64,000 nt of DNA from Rhizophlyctis rosea (GCA_027596075.1 JADGJC010000229.1:1-64000), one strand, 5' to 3'. Shown: positions 9,916 through 23,100, counted from the first letter of the stretch. The notes: generated from the sequence alone by a model not told the origin. A program made the numbers and translations.

Positions 9916-12900
9916 CAGCCCGCTATTCATTCATGCCTTCATTTTCATTTGAACGTATTGTGGTAATTCACCCGGTCAATGTGAGAACACCTCACTTATG
10001 AAAGCTGCCTTCCGAACGTCCAAGCCACACACGATGCACTCGCAACTTCGCAATGGTTCCAGAACAACCTCCGCGTTAGTAAACAAAGTAAACAAAGCTT
10101 CTCTTCACCGCATGGAAATAACATCACTTAATAGGCCACACCCACTACGCGAAATCCTCATCCCAACGGAGACATGTACTGTACACCAAATGGACCGGCA
10201 CTCTTCCTCCCACGTTGGAGAGGCTATTCAATCGGGATCGCTCTCCGTTCTTTGTGGGCAGCTTGAAAACGATGTACTCAGTGGCAGCGTTTCGATTCGT
10301 TTGCAGATTCACAGATTCTGCCCTTACGATTTCATCCGTCCTCGGCAGATGGCACGAGAGGTAAGAAAGTGGGTATCGGCATCAGGAACTTCACTAATTC
10401 CAGTCAGCTCATTATGATTGCATGGCAAGAGTAAGTGGGACTGTAGTGATCAATTTGCCATTGCAGAATTTGGAGTGAACTGATCCGTACTGTTACTTCA
10501 CCACAAATCCTCAGTCGAGGGCAGCTCCCGTCACTTCAACCAGAGTTCCAGTGCCGCCAACACTCTCCTCAATTTCAAAGGCTGCAACGGTGTAAACTAG
10601 TCGGCAACCCCGATTTACAATCGTCACCCATCACTTCCAACCCCTCCTCCCAAGCCGACTGATTCCCCGACGCCCACTCAGCGTCTCGACCCCTCACAGT
10701 GCACTCCACGCAAAACGTATGGTGGTATTGCGACAAATCTCCCGGGTGATCATTTTCCGCAGTTTACGCCCATACCTGAGGCTTTGCGAGGGGGTTGAGT
10801 ATGATGTGATTTGTGTAGGGAAATCGACTTATAGATCCCCTTGGTCACGTTCCTGATTCCATCTCACAGACTCGGATGGCCGGGGACATTGCAGCGTGTG
10901 AGGTCATGAGGATGGGATGATTTCCGCATGAAAGTAGTACTGTTCTTGACTTCAATGTGGTCGACACCGCTAGGTATGCTCTAATAGCACGTTCGATTGA
11001 CACTTCCATCAGCAAGTCGAACCGATTCGCAACTTCTTTTCTCTGGACAGAAATTCACTTGGGGGAAGCTTCTCAAATTTAGCCATGAGCTGATGAAAGG
11101 CAACCTTCCATGCCCTGCTTTCCAGATCCAGTTTTCGCGTGTATCATGGCGAGCAATCCCGAGCAGTACCTAGTCTCCTACACCCTCTCCTACAGCCACT
11201 GCCATTTCTCATCTCGAGGACCTTTAAAACTTCGATCATGGGCATAGTAACTTACTTTTAGACGGCTCGGAATTGTGATTGTCGAGTGATGCTTTGGCCG
11301 GCCGCTACACAGGCTGGGAACAACGAACGCATGCGGCACGCAGGGAATATGCACACAGACCGTACAGAGGAGAAGGAGTCTTTGTAGGTGGTCGTGTTGC
11401 ATGAGGAGGAGGAGGACTCGTTGCCGTTATATATCGGTGGAGGAATCTTGTATAACGAATAATAATTCAAAATGTAGCGGTGTCGTATCTGTGGTTACCC
11501 TTGAATACTGTGCATATGTATATATAGTAAAGTAGCCACCACATTTTTTGTCTACTACCATAATTGAATCTTACCTCATGATTACCGAATGTAATGTCAA
11601 GCCAGCACTGGGCCCTAAGTGGCCTTCCATCATTCAACGGTGCATCATCTATTTGTCGATGATGTGGCGTCATTGCGGACGCCTATCTCGGTAGATTCTC
11701 GGCTCGCAGAGACACACCATTTTACATTGGACACGAACCCATGCTGTCTATTTGGGGAATCAAGCACATCAGCATCAAGCTTGAGTCGCGCATTTCGAAT
11801 GTTAGCCCATTGCATTTTCCATGCCTGTTTATCAGAACTTCTACCTTCGCCGGTAATGGTCGCAACGGGAGCCGGATTGCCCCATTTGGTTTGGCCCGCT
11901 TTCTGTGCCACCCGAAGCCAAATACTTCTCAACAAGCACAAAACCCCGAAGAAATGGAAAGTGTTCCAACCTCCATCGACGAGTTTCTGGGCGTTGACGC
12001 CGATTTTTGCAGTGCTTACACATGAGAGTGTTGCTTTTTTTCGTTTTACTGGAACGCTGAGTTGTTCATCGAGAGACAATCACCGTGTCGGTGTACATAT
12101 GCAATGAGCCGCCAACCGTGTTGGAAGCCATTGCACCGAATGTTTGCGAGGTGGGGCACGGAGACATGCTTTCATTAACAAGTCTGTCACTTGGAGTGAT
12201 TGATTGCATTTTCTCTTTGTACTATGCATTTTTTTCTGCTCTGAAGCACACAACTTGGGTAACTCGGAATGGGGTTGATCACTTTGATCTCAATTTGCAA
12301 CTATGACGTTGATCGGTTGCTTTGTGAGTACCTTCGTACACATGTTCATTTGAAAAACTTTTTTGGCGTCGCGAAGAGCATGGAGTCTGCTTTCCCTTGA
12401 TGAATCAAACTAATGTGTTTCAAACTGCCTCGTGCATGGTTGCATGCGGCTGATTCCACCCAATTTGACAGCGCGTCTATTTAGAATTGCTTAATTACAG
12501 GTTGATGAATGTTTAAGATGGTACTCGAGCATGTCAAAAATGAATCGTTTCTTATCCCAGAGGATAACAAACCATTCAGGTACAGACGCCATGGGACTTG
12601 AACCGCATCGTGTCACAATTATTGTTGCTGTGGCCACACTCACTCGGTTCAACTTGCTCGACACATGATGGCCTAGCATCTCATGACAGTTTGAATGCTT
12701 GCAACAGTATTCGTCAAGCAGTATGTGGTATCAAAAGAGATATTCTTCCTACCGAACGGGAATTGATGAAGATAGTGAGTAACTTTCTGTCATCTAGGAT
12801 GGCTTAGTTGATAGTACCGTGCTCAAGGCACATCTGTCCAGTTTCCCTTGTGACTATGTTACTCCCTTCGCAGCAATTCTTCGAGTCCGTGTTTCATGGG

Positions 12901-13849
12901 TCATGTTGTCGAGCTCCTATTCAAAGTCAGCAATCAGACGGGTCTGTTTGCGATGACAACAACCTTGCATGATCTGCAATCCAAAGATTTGCCGCACCTA
13001 TCAAGTTTGCACTGAAGCGCGCAAAAAAGCATTCGAGAACCATACCCTTATGTGGAGTCTTTAGCTTCGGGCAAAGATGCTCTTTGTTGAGACTCAGTAT
13101 GGATGAAATATCGAACTGTTTTCCAATGTAGCAGACCTGACTGGGAGACGGATGAAAGGTGTGCGTTGCGGACATTTTGTGGAAGGAGGTGCGGAGCATT
13201 TCATTGATCAGTGGGGCGATAAAGTTTGCACGTCATCCTCGCTTGTGGGAGCTATCGACAGAGTAATGTGTAAGGGTTTTACTGCGAACGACCGTCAGGT
13301 TTTGGTGTTATCTCTTCAAAGCCACCCAAACTCCACAAGCTCGTGGAAACGTCATCCTACTAATCTTGAGGAATTCATCTGAATAGGTGTATATCACAGA
13401 CATCCCATAATCCTTCGACTGTGGAAGGAAAACAGCACAACTTGAAAAGCAATGTTCATCCTTCCTTCGAATTTCCACAAAAAGAAGCTCTCCGGTCTGG
13501 GCCCTCGCTTGCAGCCGTTTCTAGCGCTATCACATCATGCCACGGCTCCAAAGTTCGATGGAGTTCCCGGTATTGAGATCTTGAAACTGAACTAATGTTA
13601 ACATGCAAAAAAGACAAAGTTTATTGGAAGTAGGCCGAAGCCCAAAGTATATACAATTCGTGCACAGCCACCCCTGAGTCACGCCCACTCATGCGATTAA
13701 ACTCAAAAAGGCAAAATGAAGCAAATTGCGCACTCCACCACATGTGGCGACGCCCACGAAGCCTTTCATCTAAAATTAACTATTTTCCTAATCAAAGCAT
13801 CAGCAAAACGACACGTGGTAACTAAGCGAATTGGTGGTGGGTCGTCTGC

Positions 13850-15300
13850 TCTCCCACAGCTTCCCCAGTGTGTCCGCAGCGAGTCACACCCCCGTAGCCC
13901 ACCTCTGGCAACCCCGACCAAGTATCAGCGAAGTCGAAGCCCGTCCGAGTATGCGTCGCCCTGGACGTCCCACATCTAGGCATCCCGTACCAAGTCTCAA
14001 ACGAAAGACTCCAAAATGGCAGAGTCCCCGATCCCTACGAGTCCCTACACGCACACAATGCTGCTTGCATCGTTCCCAAATGCCTCTACTGACGGTGTAT
14101 CCCTCCACTTGTCCCTTCGGTGTCGTTGCGGACGAGGAAGGTCGTTCGTGGAAGGTCGGCCGGGTTGAGGAGCGTACGAAACCTCTGTGATAAGGACGGA
14201 GAGGCTCGATGGTCGTTGGTGTTGTCCTCCGAATTAAGGCCCGCCCGATTGGTAATGTCCCACCAACGATGGTACTTCCCAGCCTGCGCCTAGCTTCAAA
14301 GACAGAAACGGATATTTGGGAATCTTCATTTGGTAGAACCCGACGAAGTGGATGAATCCCTTCATTTCCGACGGTGTCATGGGTTCCAAGAAGCCGTGGC
14401 ATTTCTTCAGCTTATACATGTCGGTGTAAACGCATTTCTTCAGCTTATCCATGTCGGCGTAAACCTTCTCATGCCTGGTGCTCAACCCAAGAAGCTGAAA
14501 GACCTTGACAAAGAAACCCGATTTCGTCCCCGAAAGTGAAGCCGTATGATACTCTAACGGCTGAAAGAAACGCTCCAAGACCGCCATATGTTCCTCAAAC
14601 GTGGTTGTCCCCGCGTGCCCGTAGTCAACTTAATGCGACATATACTTCTTTGGAATGGGATCGTCGCAAATCAGGTGGACATGATAGGTAAACCATTGAC
14701 CAGTATCGATAAAGCCCTGAACTCCCACCTTCCACTGCATAAGCGATCCGTCCGGGAAAAGAGTAGCCGTCAAGAATCTCCACTCAGGTGAAAGCGGTGA
14801 CTGATGGTATCCCGAACAGAAGTCCCAAAAAGAAAACCAAATGGCCCACAATAATCGTCGATAAGACATATCCATCCCCTGCAACGGCCACGCAAAAGGG
14901 GACATGATCTTGTTGACCGGAATGAAGTTGACCACAACATGCCATCGTTCGTCCTTCTTCTTCACAAGCAACGGTAAGCAACTAGACGGACTAGTAGAAG
15001 GCTCCAAATAGTTCTCATTCCTCTTCTTATAATCCAACAGAACGGCAGCGTCAGTTTCACTCCAACGCTTCCAACGCGCAGGAGGATAATTGACCACACC
15101 AGGCTTAACTTTATATTTGATCTCAGGTACATTAGAAAAGGGTTGAAGGGGCGCGCCATCAGCAATGAACCCTTCGTGATAGCGGACAAATAGATTCGTG
15201 GGATTGATCTGGCGATTGAGTCGGTTCGCCGAGGATCTTGGCGTTGGGATGAGCGAATATCCAGAAGAGACCTTGAGGGTGCTGCCATATGTACCACCCA
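13850..15300 (-). mobile_element. Decayed Ty3/gypsy retrotransposon, reverse-transcriptase region
   Basis: On the minus strand, 15300-14630 encodes a recognisable Ty3/gypsy reverse-transcriptase N-terminal half: YLEPSTSPSSCLPLLVKKKDERW, then VVNFIPVNKI, SGYHQSPLSPEWRF and TATLFPDGSLMQW. The region 14590-14234 carries the downstream connection segment, EKVYADMDKLKKC and MTPSEMKGFIHFVGFYQMKIPKYP, in a shifted frame. The catalytic YxDD box is not intact, and the part expected to hold RNase H, 14230-13884, is scrambled. No long terminal repeats, integrase or gag were seen, so this is a fragment. Its upstream end runs into the unknown paralog at 15858, in a different frame, around 15240-15300. Confidence 0.75.
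14399..14464 (-). repeat. 33-bp tandem duplication in the retrotransposon remnant
   Basis: Two 33-bp units, 14399-14431 and 14432-14464, differ at only two positions. In the minus-strand frame they encode KVYADMDKLKKC followed by VYTDMYKLKKC. The length is a multiple of three, so the duplication kept the local frame. Confidence 0.8.
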
Positions 15301-15858
15301 TCTCCCCCCATCGATTCTGAGCGGTTCGCCTTCAACGCGCATGATATCCCACGGGTTGGAATCTGGGTTGTAGCGAAGGTGCGGGGCGCTGGCTCGACAG
15401 TATTGGGCTATCAAGTTCGCGTTCGACGGTTCCCAGACGTACCAGTTGCTCATCTGGGCGAGAGGGAGATGAAAGTACGTTCCCACTTCGAAGAAGGGGT
15501 TGCAGATGAGCTTTTTGTATTTGGACGGTTGCATAAAGTGGTATTGCGGGGAGATTCTGTTTCGGAATGAGTCAACCGACGGGTACGACGCATTTCGGGC
15601 GCCAGGGGGAGGATGCGGAAGAGATACTCACGCGAGATATCTGTCTGCGCGACTGGCCTGTACGATCATCAATGGTTGCTCAAGGAGTTTCTTGATGATG
15701 TTATCAAAATATCTGTCAACCTTGCGCAAAGTGGTATAGGTAACTGTATCACATCGCAGGAGGAGATCTTGTCCGACAAAGTCTTTGAAGATGAGGATGA
15801 CGGCTGTGTCGGGGAGTAAACGGAAGAAGTGGCTTTCTGTGCGTGGGCGTGCCGGCAT
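15240..15858 (-). pseudogene. Unknown protein family (weakly F-box-like), copy A, truncated by retrotransposon
   Basis: Exon 1 is 15858-15632 (227 nt) and exon 2 starts at 15556, with a GTGAGT...CAG intron between them. Exon 1 encodes MPARPRTESHFFRLLP and then a helical stretch ending KKLLEQPLMI. Its position and spacing recall an F-box (LLPD...IF...LRKVDRYF), but the match is weak. Exon 2 begins with a block around KYKKLICNPFFEVGTYFHLP and continues into WVVHMA. The same layout recurs in copy B at 17285, including an exon 1 of exactly the same length and splice phase. Past about 15300 the frame runs out of register over retrotransposon-derived sequence. The insertion therefore probably removed the original C-terminus. 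Function unknown. Confidence 0.55.
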
Positions 15859-16374
15859 GGTGTGTGATGGATGTCAAGGGTTTGTTTTGTGGAAGGGTTG
15901 GGTTTGAGATTTCAAGATTGGGAGCGTGGGAAATTACTGAAAGTGCTGACGGAGGTTTGTGGAGGTCGACTGGAGGAGACCCGTGGCTTGTCCACATGTA
16001 AATTGATTTGTCCCAGTCACCCAGCTCCTTCCCGTTCAGCTTCCCAACACGATTCCACTAGCCTCTTGAATCCCATCTCATCGCACATCGCCTCCACATG
16101 ACACCAGCACAACACCAACGCCAGCACCAAGCACGACGGGGCCCGTTCTCCAAGGCATTATATGTGGCGGAGAACTCGAACTGGGCCACACGACAACATC
16201 AGCCATCCAGCACCCTCGACACACCGAATCATCCGATGCCAGTAGCACCACCAACCAGCAACATAACTCTGCGGAGTTGGAAGGAACTTCAGCCACGGAC
16301 ACTAAAGAAGGACAATATCACTGAAAGTCAGGACTGACGATAATTGTTTCGGTGAAATTGTAAAAAGAACTAGT

Positions 16375-18110
16375 CTGGGGGCGGGAATGGGGTCGTCACT
16401 TACAGGGAGAAACCCTTGATCTTTTTTCCAAGGGGAGTTTTGACTTTTGGGCCGTTACTAACTTACTGGTGCGCCTGTAGGATAGTCAAGTCTGGTGCAC
16501 CATTCCCATAGGTCGTTCCGACGACATAGTTTTGGTGCAATGGTCAAAAACTGTTTTCTGGCCACGATGTAAACAAACAATAGGTGAGTGGCACGCGCAT
16601 TTTCATTCCCCTTCCCTTCCATGTGTCCGCCCCGCCCGGTGCGTCCCCGCTCGCTCCCGATACAGATGCGAAAATGCATTTTCTTTCAAATGCATCAGTA
16701 GCATTGAGGGGAGAGTGGGCTGAAACATGTGGTGTAGGTCTCAATCTTTTCGGTGACGACGCTGGTCTGGTGGCGTCGTCGACTCGAAGGTGGGAGTTGC
16801 GGAGATTCAGAGATATGAAATGCACGCCAGTTTGTTAGCTGATTCGCATTGCCATCCTTTGCGTTCTATCTGAACCAACCCGCAAAAGCGGATCTCCAAA
16901 GTAACCACCGATGTCGAGTAGTGGATTTTTGCAGATCTTCTCATATTTATGAGCATTGTCGTAGGGAGAGGAGCGATCGCTGCGATAACCATTAGCAGGA
17001 AGTTCGTCGGAAGCATGTTGTATCGAAGAAGCATGAATCACCACAAGCGGATACTCACGCCAGCGCCTGTACCCAGCCACTTACGTGGCAGATCATGAGG
17101 GGCTGAGCCAGGTGTTTTTTGACGAGGAGAGAGAGGTACATATCGACCTGTCGTAAGGTCCGGTATTGCTTTGTGTCGCAGCGAAGCAATATGCCTTGGC
17201 CAATGTAGTCCAGGAAGATTGAGATGATGGCGATGTCTGGGAGGAGGCGAAAGAAATGGTTGTGCGTTCGTGGGCGGGCCGACATTGTGCAAGGTGTAGA
17301 TATTGGACTTTCTTTTGTTGAAGAGTGTAGATAGGGTGCAAGAATCAATTCAAGATCAGAATGGTGTGGGAAAATGGAGTGGAAGGGGAACTGTGGACCA
17401 GACTGCGGATTTCGGAAGCAGATTTGGAAAGGACTCGGAGGGACTCCCACTTTGGCTATATTTGGTGAGATGACGGATATGCAGAGTTTGTGTAACTTAC
17501 GGACCGAAAGCACCGCGTCGGGAGTCAGGAGCACTAAGAGGCCTGGCTCTACCTATCAAATTCTCATCCCGTACTGTTCGACAACAGGATCAGTACGAAG
17601 CACTGGCACTGCACAAACAGCAACCAGCACGGCGTGTTCTCTGAGCCATTATCCCCCGAGGAGGAGAGCTTTATTCGGGCCTTTTGAATGCAGCACTTAC
17701 GAATCTGAGCGGCAACCCTCAGCACCACACTCCTTCCAATAACATTCCACCACAACTCGAGAAGACGATTTTGCGGAAATAGAAGTTAACACTTCTACGG
17801 ACGTCACACAAAGTTACTATGACCGAACAGATGGGCAACACTTCTTTTGGTGGAAACTTGAAGAGAAGGTTGGCGGAGGCGAGAATGTGGTCGTCATTCA
17901 CAGGGGGAAACCTTCGTCTTTTTTCTGCAATCAAGTCACTTTTCGAAGTTTTCGGAGTCAGTCGTATGTTTCCAGTGTGATTGCATTTTTCATATAAAGC
18001 ATCCAGGTATTCCTGATGTTGCGTTCTTGGTAGACGTTGCGTTCCTGGTAGAGTCGTCCCATATCGGGGTTGGAGACAGGTAGGGCCATACGGAACGTAA
18101 ACAAACAATG
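16375..18110. repeat. Diverged tandem segmental duplication flanking copy B
   Basis: 16375-16570 and 17875-18110 share sequence in the same orientation: GGGGTCGTCACTTACAGGGAG against GTGGTCGTCATTCACAGGG, then GAAACC-TTGATCTTTTTT, and GTAAACAAACAAT further on. Each lies on the 5' side (higher coordinates, minus sense) of a paralog of the unknown family, so a unit of about 1.4-1.5 kb appears to have duplicated in tandem and diverged. The second boundary is approximate. Apart from copy B at 16835-17285, the 15859-18560 interval shows no recognised gene. Confidence 0.5.
16835..17285 (-). CDS. Unknown protein family (weakly F-box-like), copy B
   Basis: Two exons, 17285-17059 (227 nt) and 16979-16835, join in phase 2 to give 123 residues. 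Exon 1 starts MSARPRTHNHFFRLLPDIAI and continues with an ILLRCDTKQYRTLRQVD segment ending KKHLAQPLMICH. Exon 2 carries HKYEKICKNPLLDIGGYFGDP, which aligns with KYKKLICNPFFEVGTYFHLP of copy A. Copy A continues much further, so copy B has probably lost its C-terminus. The N-terminal 55 residues resemble an F-box only weakly, and no known partner or repeat domain follows. Identical exon 1 length and intron phase in the two copies support a real, duplicated gene structure rather than chance frames. Confidence 0.5.
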
Positions 18111-18560
18111 GTAGATAGCCATCAGGTGCCTCCTGTTGCGAACATGCATCTTAGTCAAGATACATCAGTAGCAAATTGGGGAGGTTGAGCGATTGCTGCG
18201 TGGTTCCTCACATAAGGTGACGCACGCAATATCTTGCAAAAGATCAGCGGCTTCCAATGGAGTTTGACACCCCTCATCGCTGTCATCAAAATCGCTGCGT
18301 ATCCAAAACGTACGACATTGCAACCGGACGACGCGATATGTTGGTATCTAATTGTCGTAGTGGGAGAATGACCCATGACGGTTTGTTTGCCAACGAAGAT
18401 CGCGACAACGTGGCTGAGATAGATGTCGTTGGGAGCGCTTTGCCATACCCTTATACCCCCTCCTGTCATGATGATTGGCTCTTCCTCAATTCTGCCGCTG
18501 CAGACCAATGGACAGTTGTCAGACAGATTCTATTTGGGATAGTCAACCATCCACCCAGTG

Positions 18561-19481
18561 TTACTCACCCACTCCGAAACCAAGAAACCTATTCCGAGCC
18601 GTAATCTCTTCCCTAATTTCCGCCTGCACCCTCCTGACCTCCTCCTTATCATCCTCCTTGACACTCTCATCCTCCAAGATGGCCTCCACGTTCTGGTCTG
18701 TAAGGTAATCGCCGTGCTCTTGGAAGCACTTGACATGCCGCCATCCGGGTTTCAGGTTGAGGTCTTTCAGCGTCCTGTCGCCCATTTTGTCTGGGTGGGC
18801 GGGGAGGTGGACTTTCAGAGCGCCTTTGGGGATGGATTTGTTGCAGTCTGACGGGAGTGTTGGAGATGACGAAATGATGAGTGTTATGACGACCGGCGAA
18901 GTGGTCCAAGTCTATTCATACCTTGACATTTGCTCGCTCTGACCGCATAGTCCCAAGTCACATCGGTATCATTGACGTTTTCCCGTCTTCGATCTTCCGG
19001 GGCAATGGTAGCGTTATCTGCGCCGTTGAGAAGATTACTAACACAAACCGGACATTGCAGCTCCGCCAATTCGCTCACGTTCCAGAATGCCACTAGCCGT
19101 AACCCTGTCTTCCACAGCAGCTTTTTTCTCGGCATTCAAGCTTCTGTATCCGAAGATGTCCTCCTACCACATTTTCGATACTTTTCTTAGCATCAATCAT
19201 TCACAACTGATGTACAAGTCATACAACATTCTTACAATTCGAGTAATGTTCTTCCCTCTCCTCTTCCAATCAAAGCACTCAAGATGGTGCCAAGCGAAAC
19301 CTAGTCCCTCACTTCGCGGACTATGGAATACCGAGGCAATGCGAAGGGTTGCGTTGGGTATATGACATGTGCAGACTTTACAGCATGACCGGCCGGATCG
19401 GGAAAGTTCAATGACAACATCGCCGGATGTCATGCGGGGATGTTGCTGGTCTAGTGGCCGACGTTTGCGGGCTTTTGGCAT
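18561..19481 (-). CDS. Protein with two PARP-type zinc fingers, no catalytic domain
   Basis: PARP-type fingers bind DNA nicks and breaks in PARP1 and DNA ligase III. Four exons, 19481-19236, 19163-19079, 19017-18922 and 18847-18561, join in phase to 237 residues. The first finger has IELSRSGRSCCKVCTCHIP, SPRSEGLG and AWHHLECFDW; the second has ASKCQDCNKSIPKGALKVHL followed by GWRHVKCFQEHGDYL. Both show the expected CxxC...HxxC pattern. A short basic N-terminus precedes them (KARKRR). No ADP-ribosyltransferase, BRCT or ligase domain follows, so this resembles the small zf-PARP-only proteins known in some fungi such as fission yeast Hpz1/Hpz2. An alternative last exon using a GTGAGT donor near 18570 would change only the final few residues. 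It is divergent with TOP3, which also acts on DNA. Confidence 0.85.
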
Positions 19482-20106
19482 TGTGGAGGGTGTATTGTTG
19501 GAGGTTCGGGGACACGTCGCGACCGAGATTGATTTATTGGCATATGGCAGGCAGATGTAAACTTTTGACAGGTTTGGCCGCAGGTTCTGCGGCTGTTGGC
19601 CCTGGGCGTTGTTGGAACTTGGGAGGGCCATCTCAGGGGTTCCCTTTGTTTACTTTGTGGCGCAGTCCACGCGCTCGAAATGAGAAAGCGATATTCTGAG
19701 GTCAAATAGTAAGACCATATTTAGTTTGATGTGCTCATTTCACTCGACACGGGTCGCGCCTCAGAATGCAGAAACCAGAGAGCTGTTCAAACTTTGTCAG
19801 GCAGTCACCTCTATTTTCAGCTCCCACGGACCGAAAACCTCCCAACAACGAACTACTTGCCTAGATCCTTCTGCACTACTCTCCTTGACGCAAGATAGTT
19901 ACAACCTTTTTGTTCCCACTGCTGGCGATGACCCCGCTACAGCCAAACATCCACCGGGTATGTTGCCGCAAGCTGAAGTCCCAGTATTCGTCGGTAGAAG
20001 AATTCTGAACTCTGCCTTAATGCCACAGTGACGACTATGTAATATTTGCTTCTCAACGTGCATCGCGAGTCGACCACTCTGTCACCTTTCAAATTGATAC
20101 TGCAAG
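19482..20106. promoter_or_regulatory. Divergent promoter between the zf-PARP gene and TOP3
   Basis: 625 bases separate two starts pointing away from each other, so both promoters must lie here or overlap. I saw no clear TATA box or repeated motif. Confidence 0.4.
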
Positions 20107-23100
20107 ATGAAGGTTTGTCCGCGAGACATGAACAAACTGTGATCACCTACCGCAGCCCATTCACGCTTGGTTTCACGATAGGTTTTGTGCGTCGCCGAGA
20201 AGAACTCCATCGCAAAGTCTGTGGCACAGATGCTGTCGAACGGACATTTTACAACGGTAGGCGCCTAAGTTGGCCCAACCAAAGCGCGAAGCGGCCTTTG
20301 TTTACTTACTCATATTTGTTTACTCACCACCGAAACTTGGGGTAATTCCAGTCGAACACGAAGTACAAATATGTCAAAAACTATACCTTCAACCAGACTT
20401 ACAATGGGCAACAATGTCAAGTTGTCATGACCTCTCTAGTCGGCCATTTGATGGAGATTGAATTTCCTCCGCACACAAAGGGTTGGAAAACGTTCCCACC
20501 CATTCAGCTTTTTGATGCTCCGATAATCAAAGACGTCCGAGGAGTGCGTATACTGCACACTGGCGTTGAATGAAACGTTAGCTCACAACAGTCTCCAGGA
20601 CTTACATGATTTAGCCGACAATTTGAGAAAGGAGGCCAGAGGAGCTAGATCTCTCGTCATATGGACGGATTGCGATCGCGAAGGGGAAAATATAGGCGCC
20701 GAGGCTGTAGATGTCTGTAAGCAGTCAAATCCTCGCCTGGAAGTCAAGAGAGCTCGCTTCTCTGTTTTGCAAGCTCGGTAGGGCAGTTGGAGATCGAATT
20801 TTCCCCAAAATCAAAACTTATTGATATTCGTCGCATCAGCGATATCAAACAGGCATGGTCGACGCTCGGATATCTTGACATGCGGCAAGCAGCTGCTGTG
20901 GACGCTCGTGCGGAGCTCGATCTGAGAATAGGCGCCGCATTCACGCGCATGCAGACTCTCCGGCTACAAGGCAGATTCAGTCAATTGCAGGGAGAAGTCA
21001 TCAGCTATGGTACGCTAAGCTACATCTTCCCACTTTCCATCAGCATACTGAAGTACCATAACAGGCTCATGTCAGTTTCCAACCTTGGGTTTCGTTGTGG
21101 ATCGCTATATGAAGGTCCAAAACTTCGTTGCGGAAGACTTTTGGAAGATTGATGTGACCATAGCGAGAGATGGCATAACGGCAAAATTCAACTGGGCACG
21201 GGGTCATCTGTTTGATCAGCAATTCGCATTGGTTTTGTATGAGAGATGCATGGACAATCCTACGGCCACTGTAGTGTCTATTGAGAGGAAACCTAAGTCC
21301 AAGTGGTAAGTCGGCCAGTAGCTCTGATAGTTCATGCCGTCCACTCACATATAAGTCAGGGCGCCGCTGCCATTGACAACCGTAGAAATGCAGAAAGTTG
21401 GTTCACGAAGTTTACGGATGAGCTCGGATCGAATAATGAGTGTATGTCTCCATAACGCCGATATGATCCTATAGTCACCGACTCAATACCCAATTGGTCT
21501 TGAAGGTCGCAGAAGGTCTTTACCAACAAGGCATCATAAGTTACCCACGCACAGAAACAGACGTCTTCGCGAACCAATTCGATCTGCATTCCCTGATTCG
21601 GGCACAGACAGGTGATGATCGTTGGGGAGGGTACGCTCAAAGGTTAGAATATGCGACGTCAGTTCTCCAGCCGTGACCGACATTGACAATTTGCTCAGTT
21701 TACTCGACGGAAAGTTCAAAAGACCACGGAAAGGGAAGAACGACGACCAGGCACATCCGCCCATTCATCCGGTCAGAGCAGCGCCGAATTTGACCGGCGA
21801 TGACAAGAAGCTTTTCGAATTTATCACTCGTCGGTTTCTCGCTTGCTGTTCGGATGCCGCTCATGGTAATGAAACAGTTGTAAATCTCGATATTGCGGGG
21901 GAGAAGTTTACCGCGAAAGGTAATGAACATACTGCTCGTTGTTTGTCACCATGTTGGGCATGTGTTGAAGGATGGAACAGGGCTGATGATCACGGAGCGG
22001 AACTACCTTGACATCTATCCGTTCGAACAATGGAATGCTAGCAACATCCCAGTATTCCAGCAAGGAGAGAGATGTCAGCCCACTGAGCTTAAAATGAATG
22101 CTGGACGGACGACTGGACCTGAGCTGCTAACTGAGGCCGATTTGATTGGTTTGATGGAAAAGAGTGGCATAGGTACCTGGAAACCTTCCGCCTTATGTGT
22201 ACATATCGGGAATTGATCCCAAGACCGCAGGAACTGACGCTACGATCCACGAACACATCAAAACCATTCTGGAACGAAACTACGTGAATAAGGAAGGGCC
22301 CAAGAGCCATTTCTGCCCTACTACACTCGGCATGGCTTTGATCGAAGCTTATAACCAAATGGACATTGAGTTGCCACTTTCTAAACCTTTTTTGCGTAGT
22401 CAGGTATGTTGGTCTTTCCAGCTCCATAAGTTTGCATCATGCTTGACCGTTCGCACGAACACAGATGGAAGCGAGCATGAAAGCGATCTGCGAAGGGCGA
22501 CGAACTAAGGAGGATGTTGTACGGGAGGGAGTTGAACTGTATCGAGCTGCATTTGGCGTAGCACAAGCTCAAGCGGGGTTGTTTGAAGAGGTTGGTACTT
22601 ATTACGTCGATGTCATTGGTGATAAACCATATGCTGATTCATTCCAACCTTCAGTCCTTTGCGAGATTTTCGGGAAATGGCCCCGATGTGGAGGCGGTAC
22701 GTTTTTGGCGAAAACCAATCACGCAGTGTCGAAAAGCACTGACATTGTAGTTTGTAGGAGGATCCTGTAGATCCACCGGAACATATCAGAGCATGCCCGA
22801 AGTGCAACTCTCCGATGATGCTACGGAATTTGAAGGAGGGAAAGAGAATGATTGGTAGGCATTTCAGTCACGGTCATCAAAATTGATATTACCATTTACC
22901 AATGCATCCGCACTACAGGGTGTTCAGCATATCCGACATGCCGAGAAGCAGTGTTTTTCCCAGACTTCGTCAAATCGGTATCAGCTGCGGCAGAAGACTG
23001 CCCGTCATGCAGGTAGGACATCAACTTCTGCGAGGGTTTTCGTTTCTCAAGTTACTTATGCGTTGGGTGGCAGCACACCGCAGTCCCCGGCGCGTCTCTT

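Larger units (their letters stand above)
6243..13849. other. Gene-poor region
   Basis: No frame in these 7.6 kb shows a domain I recognise. Two overlapping open frames at 11619-12107 (plus) and 11645-12079 (minus) are the longest, but neither has a motif, a neighbouring spliced exon or a likely start context. The region holds a degenerate dispersed repeat, listed separately. The contrast with the dense block after 33 kb suggests old decayed mobile or duplicated DNA. Confidence 0.45.

Noticed and set aside
11619..12107. Overlapping open frames on both strands
   Set aside because: Neither strand shows a domain, conserved-looking motif or start context; they are probably chance frames.
14399..14464. 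Minisatellite or CRISPR-like array
   Set aside because: Only two 33-bp units with no spacers, inside retrotransposon-derived coding sequence; best read as a local duplication.
20717..20786. Alternative TOP3 intron using GTAAGC at 20717
   Set aside because: It would remove KRARFS, which is conserved in topoisomerase III, and breaks the frame; the 20778-20839 intron joins cleanly instead.
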